DNA of 64,000 bases from NCBI RefSeq assembly GCF_019279795.1, contig NC_056726.1, forward strand, positions 1,014,686,501 to 1,014,750,500, written 5' to 3'. The notes below the pieces were generated by a model. The model was not told where the DNA came from and did not search any database. It saw only the letters and a program-made list of their open reading frames with translations. The position numbers and the translations under genes were made by a program. Shown here piece by piece: positions 1 to 9,323 of this stretch; position 1 is the stretch's first letter, and the number at the start of each line of letters is the position of its first letter. This DNA comes from Protopterus annectens (lineage: Eukaryota > Chordata > Ceratodontiformes > Protopteridae).

Positions 1-234
1 AAGTGGGATAAGGAGCAGGTGACTGACAGCTGGTGACAGCAGGAGACTGGAAGAAGAGGCATTCCTTATGGATGGGCTTCATCACAGCCCTCTTGAGAAT
101 GCAGTGCTGAAAGCTACATTAAGATCAATATGTTTTCACCTGAGGTACAGACATGGCAGTAGAACAAAACAGGAAAATGACTGGAAAAAGGAGGAAAGAA
201 TGCTGGAAGCTACAAAAAGAAGAGTGATATAAGG
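1..234. other. Unassigned left flank
   Basis: No gene, RNA or recognisable repeat is seen here. The stretch is the host or repeat DNA into which the Penelope-like element at 254-5200 was inserted. It ends in the left copy of that element's target duplication. Confidence 0.5.
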
Positions 235-253
235 GGACACAGAAGAGAGAAAT
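235..253. repeat. Target-site duplication, left copy (pairs with 5200-5220)
   Basis: The sequence GGACACAGAAGAGAGAAAT is immediately followed by the outer edge of the Penelope-like element. Nearly the same sequence, with two extra G/A bases, begins at 5200 directly after the right terminal repeat. Matching flanks at both exact edges of the element are what a target duplication from a single insertion would leave. Confidence 0.75.
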
Positions 254-289
254 CAAGTGAAATAAAAACAACACAAACTGAAAAACAAC
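254..289 (+). repeat. Inverted extension of the Penelope-like element (partner 642-677)
   Basis: These 36 bases are the reverse complement of 642-677 with three mismatches. The partner lies just inside the left terminal repeat, so the left repeat is bracketed by an inverted pair. This arrangement is a known signature of Penelope-like insertions and marks the true left edge, which abuts the target duplication. Confidence 0.8.
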
Positions 290-296
290 AACAAAA

Positions 297-645
297 AAAT
301 AAAACAAAACAAAAAAGTTGTTTTTAAAGCAAGTACTTTTTTATGTATCGCTGGTCATAGTTTATCTACTTTGGAATGTATTTAATGTATGCCATGGTTA
401 TTTATACATAATAATTTGTTGTAACATCTGTTTTTAAGGTTTTAGGTGGTGGGTGGTACTAACAGTCTCCATGGTGACTGATTGAGGGGATGGGACTAGT
501 TAATTAACTGATACTATATAAAAGTGAGTAGTTATTGTGAAGAGTTGTTCTGAACTGAAGAACTCCTGCCGTACCAAGGACGAAAGTGCTTAATAAAGTG
601 ATTTTGTGGACTTAAGACCCAAAGTCTTCACTTCTTTTTTTGTTG
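297..645 (+). repeat. Left terminal direct repeat (pLTR)
   Basis: About 349 bp that align along their length to 4848-5200 with scattered substitutions and small indels. Shared landmarks are the TGGTCAT..TTTATCTA segment, TTGTAACATCTGTTTTTAAGG, TCTCCATGGTGACTGATTG, an ACTATATA box near the middle, the AATAAAGTGATTTTGTGGACTT segment and the TTTTTTTGTTG end. The AATAAA at about 591-597 could act as a polyadenylation signal, and ACTATATAAAAG near 513-524 resembles a TATA box. Confidence 0.85.
555..589 (+). ncRNA. Hammerhead-ribozyme-like core in left pLTR, degenerate
   Basis: The order CTGAAGA, a short hairpin (TCC..GGA), then CGAAA matches the CUGANGA / stem II / GAAA order of a hammerhead core. 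Hammerhead motifs are established in pLTRs of Penelope-like elements. In this copy the base of stem II is mismatched. The other repeat (5110-5144) keeps a perfect GTCC/GGAC stem but has lost the leading C and the G of GAAA. Stem III is not convincing in either copy, so both are probably dead relics of a functional ancestor. Confidence 0.4.
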
Positions 646-2321
646 TTCGTCAGTTTGTGGTGTTTTTATTTCACTTGGTTTGTCTTTTGTGATGGAAAGT
701 GAAGCTAAGCTGAATCCACTATATCTGATTTACACAGAAAATGTGATGAGTTAGTAGCATCTATCGGACCTCTAACCCAGTTGATTAATGAACTAACTGC
801 GGTTGCTGAATTATTCGGGTCGAACTAATGTCTGTGGAGTTGGTGTTAATTTAACTGAAGATTCTTATCATAACTCTACTCAGACTAGTTGTTTTTTGGG
901 GATTACACCTGCTCAGAGTGTCTGGGAGTCACAGAGTAATAAATTAGTTATCCTCGAGAATGCATCACTTCCTGGTTGCAGCAACAGTGTGACTGGCAGA
1001 GGGTATGCCAACTGCAGCTTATTTAACTTTTGAAAAATGCTGAATTCTGAGTTCCACTAGCATACTGACTTATCTACTCACAAAGTTATTGTTGGAACTT
1101 TGGATCAACAGATAAAGGAATTTTCTGACCTCCTTTTTAAATATAGAAAGCTGCAACTGGAGTGCAGCTATCCGAAGGAGTGTCTGCGAGTTGAAATGGT
1201 TCCTAAAGGGCTCCCTTCTTGGAAGTACCTAACTGGACTTATCAAAGGCTCTGTTTTACACAGTGAGTTAATTAAACTTTTTAACAGACATGGTTGCAAA
1301 TGACTTAAGGCTTTAGTTAGAGATTATGAGAGGTAGATGAATGTTTTAATTGTTGAAATCAATAAGTCGGACACTAGTATTCATAATGACATTGTTTGAA
1401 TCTAAGATTGGCCATATTAATGGCCTTTTGACAAAAATTGGGCATGATATTTTTGAAATGCATAATAAGAAAGCTAAAAAGTTATCTAGGAATAGGATTG
1501 ACTATGGGAAGGGTATTGCTTACCTCCCTCCCCCTACTAGTTATGGTCGGTTTTATGATCTACCTGATAATAGAGGTGCTGATAATGGGAACCTGGGTTT
1601 TAACAACGAGGGCAGTTACAATGTGGATAAGTAAGGGGGGGCCTTTAGAAGCACCCCGTTTGAGATGATCTCACGGAATGATCGACCGAAGGGAGAGATT
1701 CCAACATCAACAGTTGGAAGAAAGTCCTCAGCAGTATCAGCATCCCCCTCCCCAGAGAGGGAGGGAGAGGAAGAGGGAGAATGACACCAAAAGCAAATTA
1801 AATTTTGATAACATTCAGTTGTTCACAATCACCATGGAGACTTTAAACTGTATAATTATAGTGGGACCAATGTTAACATTGCATGGGCAAATTTATTTGA
1901 ACATTGCCCGACAGTCATTCCAGACAGGAATGCAAAAATTGAGGCTGTTTTATTACAGTTCAAATTATTTACAAGGAAATTGAATTCTGCATTTTATTTT
2001 AGAAATGTTAACACTGTGAAAGAAATACAAAATTTTACTATCAGGAGGCCGAGTGTGTTTAACCCCCCCCCACCCCACCCTATGATTTTATTATTTGAAA
2101 GATTATGTGAATTTGATTTTAGAGATTTTTTTTTAATAGTTTTAAATCTGTCATCCACCACAATTTGACCCAAGAATAAAAAACCTTGTTGAATGAGATT
2201 ATTCAAAACAAACAGCTTAGGATAATGAAACCTGCCAAGGGTGGGGGCCTGGATACCAATGATTATATAAACAGAATGTTTCATATCTTATATTCAGATA
2301 TATACGAGGGGGGTTTCAGTC

Positions 2322-2822
2322 AATTTATTTATTTATTTGCAATTTGATTATTGGGGAAGTCCACTGGGCCGAATTGACCATTTTCAGTGGAGGCCTGGGG
2401 AGAAAAGCTCCAAGATGCATTATACAATTTAGATACAAATGATAGTTAATATTAAATATCTTATGTAGAATAGTTACTCATAAATGCATTCAATATCATG
2501 CATAGTTAACAAATTCATTAAGCTTGAAGGTAGGGATCACACAGTTTCATTTGAGGAAAACAGATATGGGTTAGGTGTGGAAACAGTTTACATACAAGCC
2601 TTTTAAGAAAATGTAAATACGCTTTACATACACACATCAACAGTAGAATGCTATTTTCAATATTTACAAGGTTGGGCTGTGTGAGGGTAGCTGTAGGAGG
2701 TGAGAGCTTAGGGAGAAGCTATAGAAATTGTTGAGAGCTTAGATAGGCTCATAGGAAGATAACAGTGAGAGTTGTAGAGCTTGAGAACCAGAGCGAGAAC
2801 CCCCCTGGATTAGGTTGGGTGG
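2322..2822 (-). mobile_element. L2/Rex1-like LINE 3' fragment inserted in the Penelope-like element
   Basis: On the minus strand this ends in an ATTT/AAAT tail (2322-2338). It contains the 3' motif GGAGCTTTTCTCCCCAGGCC, also present at 5288-5313 and 31086-31113 and in weaker form at 44162-44190. It splits the RT reading frame between a DTNDYIN-like segment and the GIPNIHKS segment. TTCAGTCAATT (2315-2325) and TTCAACCAATT (2823-2833) may be the target duplication. Only about 500 bp of 3' sequence is present, as usual for 5'-truncated LINE copies. Confidence 0.7.
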
Positions 2823-3389
2823 TTCAACCAATTGAACATAGCTTATAGAAATATAGATTTGATGCTGGAAGAAATGTTACTTGAGAATTTGATTACTGTT
2901 GACAAATTTCATTTCTTGGTGGTCCATAACTCCAGGATCCCCACCATCTTTGGGATCCCAAACATTCACAAGAGTGTAGCTGACCTACCGATGCATCCTA
3001 TTGTGGTTGCAAAAGCATCTAAAACCTTTTGTCGGGCCAAGTATATTGACTTTCACTCAAAAAATTTAATTGAGAATCATGGTTGCCTATTGAAGGATTC
3101 ATGGCATTTTCTAACAAGAATTTCTAATGAAATGTATAGTGAGGGTCTGATATTTGTTACAATAGACATTCAGGACCTATATTCTGTCATTCCCCATGAT
3201 TTGGGTATTGAATGGTTCTACAAATACCTTTGTTTTTTTACTAATCTTGCTAAAGGGTTGGTTAGTAAGCTGAGAGTTTTTATGGACATGGTTAGACAGA
3301 AGATGGGGGTAGCCATGGGGGAAGTGTGTGACCCCATGTTTGCTAATGCAGTTATTGCCTTTTGCGAGACCCAATTTGTCATTAATTCC

Positions 3390-3584
3390 GACTGCGGTGG
3401 TGGTGCTGCGGTAGCGTTGTCACCTCACAGTTAGACATCGCCTGTTCGATTCTCAGAGCGTCTTCTGTGGCGACATGCATGAATGGGCATTCCTTCCTTC
3501 GTATGTAAAAATCTACTGCCAATCATTAGCAGACCGGAGTTCGCTGTGGCGACCCCTAACCGGGAAAAGCCGAAAGAAAGAAAG
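3390..3584 (+). mobile_element. tRNA-derived SINE-B (RTE-tailed) with perfect target duplication
   Basis: A 195-bp insertion flanked by the identical 17-mer AATTTGTCATTAATTCC at 3373-3389 and 3585-3601. The head has Pol III promoter boxes: an A-box in TGCGGTAGCGTTG and a B-box GTTCGATTCTC. The tail GCTGTGGCGACCCCTAACCG then a GAAA repeat matches the 3' end of the RTE LINEs at 28201-28257 and 28640-28680. It lies between two RT motifs of the Penelope-like element, so it is younger than that element. A second copy is at 11390-11611. Confidence 0.85.
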
Positions 3585-4847
3585 AATTTGTCATTAATTC
3601 CAAATTCAAGGATAGCTGAGTGTTTCATGGACGATTTTTGGATGACATGATTTTTTTATGGACTGAAGGAGAGGGTAAGTTACAGGACTTTTAAGATTAT
3701 TTGCACACCACACTGATTTTTTGAAGTTCACGATGAATGTTCAGACTGATTCAGTAAATTTTCTTGATATTACTATTAGGAAAAATAAAATAAAGAAATG
3801 TTTTGAATCAACAATCTATCATAAATCTACATACTTCAATTCTTTTTTTCATTTTGACAGTAATCACCTTATATATCAGAAGAAGGCCCTTGTGAAGGGA
3901 CAGTATGTAAGACTGGCCAGGATAGTCACAGATGACATTGAATTTCAACTAGAATGTGACAAAGTCATGAATATGTTTAGTTTGAGAGGATATCCTGAAT
4001 CCTTTTGTTGGACATTTTATCAGAAGTTAATGAGAAAAGAAGGACAGGCCATTTTACACCGCTATTAGGGTCTAGGGATAAGGTGGTGCTTAGTTATGCA
4101 CATGGAGAGGAAGATATGCATGAGTATAGCAGAGCCATCATTTTGACATATAATAATGATTTCTTTGGGTTGAAATCTGTTATCCAAAGGGACTGGAGGG
4201 TTTTGGGGTGGAACATGAATATTTGGAGGTTGTGGGTAAAAGGCCTACCATTATGTACAAGAAAGATTTATGTGTTAAGACTCTACTGGAAAGACCAGCG
4301 AGGGACTTGCAACATGGAAGGATGGCTAAATGTGGCCACTGTTCATAGTGCCCAAACATTTGGGAAGGGACATCTGTGGTGATAAAAGTTATGGTGAGAT
4401 TGATATTCCAGGGAAATTTTATTATGGCAGTAAGGTATAAACTGAGATTGTACATTGTTGAGGGAATTTATCCTGGATAAGTAAATGAGCAGATCCATGT
4501 GGAAGTTAGATGAATCTTTAGTAGACCATTGCAGTGCATTCTACATAGATATGACTAAGCTTAGTCTAAGGAAAAGGGTTTATCAATACCTTTATGCCAT
4601 TAAAAAAAAGGATGGAAAGAATGCACTATACAAACATATAGAAAAAAAACACGTTTCATAGATTACATTTTTAGTTATTAATCAGGTAGGCCTAGAACAG
4701 AGAGGTGGACCAGTGGATGATTTTTTGGAATATCAGGAGCTTAGATGACAGTTAAGAAATAATGCCACTGTATACCCTGGTCAGAATGAAACCACCTCTT
4801 TGTCTAGTATTTCAAAACTGAGAGCTTCTTTTTATTTAAAATAAATA

Positions 4848-5200
4848 AAATAAAACAAAATTTAAAAAGTTGTTTTTAAAACAAGTACTTTTTTATGTAT
4901 CACTGGTCATGGTTTATCTAGTTAGGAATGTATGTTATGTATTCAATGGCTATTTATACTTAATAATTTGTTGTAACATCTGTTTTTAAGGTTTTAGGTG
5001 GTGGGGTAGTACTAGCTTAAATAGTCTCCATGGTGACTGATTGGGGGGGTGGGTCTAGTTAGTTAACTGATTACTATATAGCAGTGAGTAATTATAGTGA
5101 AGAGTGGGTTTGAAGAAGTCCTGTTGTACCAAGGACAAAAGTGCTTAATAAAGTGATTTTGTGGACTTCAGCTCTGAAGTCTTCACCTCTTTTTTTGTTG
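4848..5200 (+). repeat. Right terminal direct repeat (pLTR)
   Basis: Direct repeat of 297-645, 353 bp, ending exactly where the right target duplication starts. It has the same ACTATATA box and AATAAAGTGATTTTGTGG segment. The hammerhead-like segment at 5110-5144 (TTGAAGAA, GTCC, 10-nt loop, GGAC, AAAA) retains a perfect stem II, but the core bases are mutated. Confidence 0.85.
5110..5144 (+). ncRNA. Hammerhead-like core in right pLTR, degenerate
   Basis: This is the counterpart of 555-589. GTCC and GGAC pair perfectly around a 10-nt loop, but the first core base is T instead of C and GAAA has become AAAA. Comparing both copies suggests an ancestor close to CTGAAGA-A-GTCC-loop-GGAC-GAAA. Confidence 0.35.
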
Positions 5201-5220
5201 GACACAGAAGAGGGAGAAAT

Positions 5221-6690
5221 GTATTTTATTATTTATTTATTTAACATTTGATTATCGAGATAGTCTGACTGGATAACAGTGCCCATTTTCAGCAAAGGCC
5301 TGGGGAGAAAAGCTCCAGACAGATACATATTGGCCAATACACGCCATTTCAAAGAAAATGGGAACTATAACAATTATTAGAGTCTAATTACAATGTAGGA
5401 GAGCGCACACAAAACATTAGATCCAGTACAGCATGTCTTAGAACAGCTGAGCTACTACAGCACAATTAATACATAATCTGACCGAATACAGTTTTCAACT
5501 GTGATGAAAGCCTAAGGATAAAGATAAGGGGAGAAGGAGATTAAAGGAGTTTAATAGAGGATTAAGGTATAAACTGAGATTGTACATTGTTGAGGGAATT
5601 TATCCTGGATAAGTAAATGAGGAGATCCATGTGGAAGTTAAATGAATTTTTAGTAATTTCTTAAAGTTGGCAGTGCTGGAGTTAGATCTAATATCTAAAG
5701 GTAGGGAGTTCTAATATTTTGGCTACGCTCTTTGAGTACAGCAAGTCACCAGCATTATTTTTACTTTTAGTAATGTTTAAAAGGGTTTTGTTGCTGGAGT
5801 GCAGTGTCTGGTTATTAGAATACTGGGTAAGTAGTCCTTGGAGAGCTGGTATTTTTTGGGTTGGTTGAGCATTTGGTGAGCCATGGAAAGTTGGTTAAAA
5901 ATTAGTTGGTTGGGAAATTTTAGCCATGAGAGCTCTTTTAGAGCATGGCAGTGATGGGATTTGTAGCTAGCATTTGTAGCAAACTTTGCTATTTTATTAT
6001 AGAAGCTATCCAGTTTGTTTATATTTCTTTTCTTGAGATTGGTAAGGATGGGAGATGTGTATATGAGTGTAGAGAGTCAGTGTGTTCTGCCAATGGAGAC
6101 TGGATTTTCTTGTAAGAAAAATGTTATTCCTGTACAGGCTACCTATTTTTTGTGAACTTTTGTAATTGTCTGATTTATGTGGATGTCAAAGTCCATATTT
6201 TGGTTTATTATTACCCCGTGAGTTTGGTGTGGGGTACTGGGGTAATGATGGTATTGTTTGATGAGGTGATTTTGAATAGAGAAGGGGGGGTTCTGGAGAC
6301 CTTGTTGGGTGAAACAAGATGAGTTTTGTTTTGTTGGGACTGAGTATTAATTGTGCATCACTTAGCCCAGTTTCTGCTTTGGAGAAGACCTGTTGTGTTA
6401 TTTGCTGGAGAAGGTGGAGCTTGGGAGAGTCGCCTTGTGGTTAAGGTGTCTGCCTTACAAACACAGGGTGCAGGGTTTGAGTCTCAAAAGGGATAATTGG
6501 CTAGGCTTAATATGGCTCGCAAGGGCAGTTAGCTTAGTACTAATCTATGAATCTATGAGTGTTGGTACTGCACATATTAAGGTAGAATCATCAGCACATT
6601 GTATTAATGTGGCTTGACTGGTGGCAGTATGAGGCTGGTAGTAAATAACGTGAAGAGAAGTGGGCCAATAATGGATCTTTGAGGGGCCCG
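5221..6690 (-). pseudogene. L2/Rex1-like LINE reverse transcriptase remnant, split by a SINE
   Basis: On the minus strand, from about 6690 down to 5221, it shows PQRSIIGPLLFTLF (6637-6680) and the catalytic box CADDSTL (ADD at 6587-6595). Past the SINE at 6422-6558 come LILSPNKTKLILF, TNASYKSHHCHALKELSWL and other C-terminal fragments. The 3' end has the GGAGCTTTTCTCCCCAGGCC motif and an ATTT-rich tail at 5221-5240. The endonuclease half is absent, so the copy is 5' truncated. Frameshifts separate the fragments. Jockey-superfamily membership is clear; L2 versus Rex1 is not settled. Confidence 0.75.
6422..6558 (+). mobile_element. tRNA-derived SINE-A (CR1-tailed)
   Basis: The head has an A-box-like TTGTGGTTAAGG and a B-box-like GGGTTTGAGTC. 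The 3' half, GGCTAGGCTT..GGGCAGTTAGCTTAGTACTAATC, ends in repeats of TCTATGAA. The same 3' half occurs at the 3' ends of the CR1 LINEs in this window. It sits inside the L2/Rex1-like LINE just downstream of its ADD box, so it inserted later. Other copies: 20040-20213, 23541-23690, 28281-28345, 32806-32948 and 48246-48380. Confidence 0.85.
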
Positions 6691-6958
6691 CTAAGGTAAA
6701 GTATGGGGTGTATGTATGGTGCATTAGGTAAGTAAGTAAAATAAATCATTGTGATTTAGTGGGATTTGAAAAATTAACAAGGAGAAGGAAGGAACTGCCA
6801 ACTCTTGTGGGGAGTGAAGGCAAATATTGTAATGGTAGGTGTGATACCAATGTAAAGAGTTAACCACAGAGGGACACAGATCAGGTCTGGTTAACCTGGA
6901 TGAAGTCTGTAATCTGCAAAAAGCAAGTATACTAATTGCTACACAACTTACTGTGTCT
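6691..6958. other. No feature recognised
   Basis: Short unassigned stretch between the LINE remnant and the 60-bp satellite. It may contain further decayed LINE sequence upstream of the RT box, but no motif supports that. Confidence 0.4.
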
Positions 6959-7087
6959 AGGTCATTAGTATATATGTATGTATACTACATATTGTACATA
7001 TATTACATATATAGTTTCAAGCTGTTAGTATTTATATATGTACACTCCATATTGTACTTATATTACATATATAGTTTCAAGCTGTTA

Positions 7088-7088
<1 letters not shown>

Positions 7089-7160
<72 letters not shown>
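7089..7160. repeat. (TA)n microsatellite
   Basis: A pure TA run lying at the left border of the inverted-repeat transposon. Because the right border is also a TA run (7937-7985), the transposon appears to have inserted into a TA microsatellite within the satellite. Confidence 0.95.
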
Positions 7161-7163
<3 letters not shown>

Positions 7164-7935
7164 GGGTCTACTTCGAATAACCGAAGCGCCACGTCACCGA
7201 CACCCAGAAGACCGAGACGGAACGACCAAACAGGTAGGTTATCGAAAATGCGATATCCCGACAGCTGAAAGACCGACAACGGCAGCGTGTGAGCGTGATC
7301 CGGTAAGTGTGCGAAAGTGAAAGATTTAGGATTGGGGAGCGGACAGGTAAGTGTACGATAGTGAGGGATTTTAGGTTAGGGTGTGGGAAAGGTGAGTGTG
7401 CGGTAGTGTCGGACTTAGGGTTCCGGTAAGGTAAGTGTGTGATAGTGACGTAGTGTAGTGTAGGGAAGGGTTAAGTGTGTTAGGGTTAGTATGCGGGTGG
7501 AGTGAGTGTGCGATAGTGACGGGCTTAATGTTTTAGGGTGGGTTAAGTGAGTTAGGGTTAGGGTGCAGGTAGGGTAAGTGTGCGATAGTGACGGTGTTGA
7601 GGTTTAGGGGTGGGTTAAGTGAGTTAGGGTTAGGGTGCAGGTAGGGTAAGTGTGCGATAGTGACGGTGTTGAGGTTTAGGGGTGGGTTAAGTGAGTTAGG
7701 GTTAGGGTGCAGGTTGGGTAAGTGTGCGGTAGTGTCGGACGTTAGGGTTAGGGTTTAGGTTAAGGTTAGTGGATATGTTATTGTGTGCAATGTGTAGTTG
7801 ACGTTTTTTGTGTCGGTGTAGTGGTGTTCGGTTTTTTGAGTTGTTGGTGTTTGTCGGTGTTGTGTGTTTTCGGTTGTTTGGGGTCGGTAACTTGTGTGTC
7901 GGTGATTCGGAAGTTCGGTGATAGAAAGTAGACCC
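7164..7935. mobile_element. Nonautonomous inverted-repeat DNA transposon in (TA)n
   Basis: The element starts GGGTCTACTT and ends AAAGTAGACCC, a perfect 10-bp terminal inverted repeat. The inverted similarity extends to about 41 bp with roughly 30 matches and shares ACCGA..TCACCGACAC. Both subterminal regions carry many ACCGA/TCGGT motifs, plausible transposase-binding sites. The interior is CpG-rich, unlike its AT-rich surroundings, and contains six or so 72-bp tandem repeats. No transposase is encoded. The target duplication cannot be read because both flanks are TA repeats. Superfamily not assigned. Confidence 0.75.
7290..7745. repeat. 72-bp tandem repeat inside the DNA transposon
   Basis: Units containing GGGTGCAGGTAGGGTAAGTG recur at 7561, 7633 and 7705, a 72-bp spacing, with more diverged units to the left. 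Each unit includes GTTAGGGTTAGGG, which resembles telomere repeat by chance of composition. Confidence 0.8.
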
Positions 7936-7988
<53 letters not shown>

Positions 7989-8572
7989 TGTACACTCCAT
8001 ATTGTACATATATTACATATATAGTTTCAGGCTATTAGTATTTATGGATGTACACCCTTTATTGTACATATATTACATAAATAATTTCAGGCCATTATTA
8101 TATATGGAGGCACACCCCATATTGCACATATATTACATATATAGTTTCAGGCCATTAGTATTTATGGATGTACACCCCTTATTGTATGTATATTACATAT
8201 ACAGTTTCAGGCTGTTAGAATATATGGATGTACACCCATATTGTACATATATTACATATATAGTTTCAGGCCATTAGTATATACATATGGATGTACACCC
8301 ATACTGTACATATATAGTTTCAGGTCATTAGTATTTATGTGTGTACACCCTTTATTGTACATATATTACATATATAGTTTCAAGCTGTTAGTATTTATGC
8401 ATGCACACTCCATATTGCATATTATATTACATATATAGTTTCAAGCTGTTAGTATTTATGTATGCACACTCCATATTGCATATTATATTACATATATAGT
8501 TTCAAGCTGTTAGTATTTATGTATGTACACTCCATATTGTACATATATTACATATATAGTTTCAAGCTGTTA

Positions 8573-8634
<62 letters not shown>
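8573..8634. repeat. (TA)n microsatellite
   Basis: A TA run expanded within the 60-bp satellite array. Confidence 0.95.
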
Positions 8635-8636
<2 letters not shown>

Positions 8637-9323
8637 ATATACACTCCATATTGTACATATACTACATATACTATATATATAGTTTCAGGTTATTAGTGTA
8701 TACGGATGTACACCCTTTATTGTAGATATATTACATATATAGTTTCAGGCTGTTAGTATTTATGTATGTTCACTCCATATTGTACTTATATTACATATAT
8801 AGTTTCAGGCTGTTAGTATTTATGTATGTACACTCCATATTGTACATATACTACATATATAGTTTCAGGCTGTTAGTATTTATATATGTACACTCCATAT
8901 TGTACATATATTGCATATATAGTTTCAGGCTGTTAGTATTTATGTATGTACACTCCATATTGTACATATATTGCATATATAGTTCAGGCTGTTAGTATTT
9001 GTGTATGTATACTCCATATTGCACATATATTACAAATATAGTTTCAGGCCATTAGTATATATGTATGTACACCCCTTATTGCACATATATTACATATATA
9101 GTTTCAGGCTGTTAGTATTTATGTATGTACACTCCATATTGTACATATATTGCATATATAGTTTCAGGTCATTAATATATATAGATGTACACCCCATATT
9201 GTACATATATTACATATATAGTTTCAGGCCATTAGTATTTACAGATGTACACCCCTTATTGTACTTATATTGCATATATAGTTTCAGGCTGTTAGTATTT
9301 ATGTATGTACACTCCATAGTGTA

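Larger units (their letters stand above)
803..4800 (+). pseudogene. Penelope-like polyprotein remnant (RT plus GIY-YIG endonuclease)
   Basis: Reading fragments in several frames cover an N-terminal region of unknown function (803-2300), then the reverse transcriptase. Around 2832-3390 there are GIPNIHKS and VAMG segments in the order expected for Penelope RT. The catalytic box is FLDD (3635-3646), followed by FLWTEGEG, and VNFLDI appears near 3750. The C-terminal GIY-YIG nuclease survives as LSLRKRVYQYLYAIKKKDG near 4550-4620 and GGPVDDFLEYQELR near 4702-4745. Two insertions and numerous stops and frameshifts break it. The RT lacks similarity to the LINE RTs elsewhere in the window. Family call is by motif order; the subfamily is not assigned. 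Confidence 0.8.
254..5200 (+). mobile_element. Penelope-like retroelement 1, complete in structure, decayed
   Basis: A 4.95-kb element made of a 36-bp inverted extension (254-289), a left direct repeat (297-645), an interior with reverse transcriptase and GIY-YIG endonuclease remnants, and a right direct repeat (4848-5200). It is flanked by a 19-21 bp target duplication. Direct terminal repeats (pLTRs) with a short inverted extension are known for Penelope-like elements. Seen directly: the repeats, the flanks, the RT motif FLDD at 3635-3646 and the endonuclease segment near 4537-4660. The interior is interrupted by a LINE tail (2322-2822) and a SINE (3390-3584) and carries many stops, so it is inactive. 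The younger insertions show the element was already in place before those SINE and LINE families moved. Confidence 0.85.
6960..9323. repeat. 60-bp satellite array, left block
   Basis: Tandem units of 60 bp, each containing TACACTCCATATTGTACATA and ATATAGTTTCAGGCTGTTAG; the units at 8761-8980 are exactly in register. The array includes runs of TA (7089-7160, 7937-7985, 8573-8634) that look like expansions inside the monomer. It is interrupted by the inverted-repeat transposon at 7164-7935. The reading frames through it arise because 60 is divisible by three and are not genes. Confidence 0.9.

Noticed and set aside
7290..7770. Interstitial telomere repeat (GTTAGGGTTAGGG)
   Set aside because: The TTAGGG-like words are part of a 72-bp tandem unit inside an inverted-repeat transposon and never form a run of more than about two or three hexamers.
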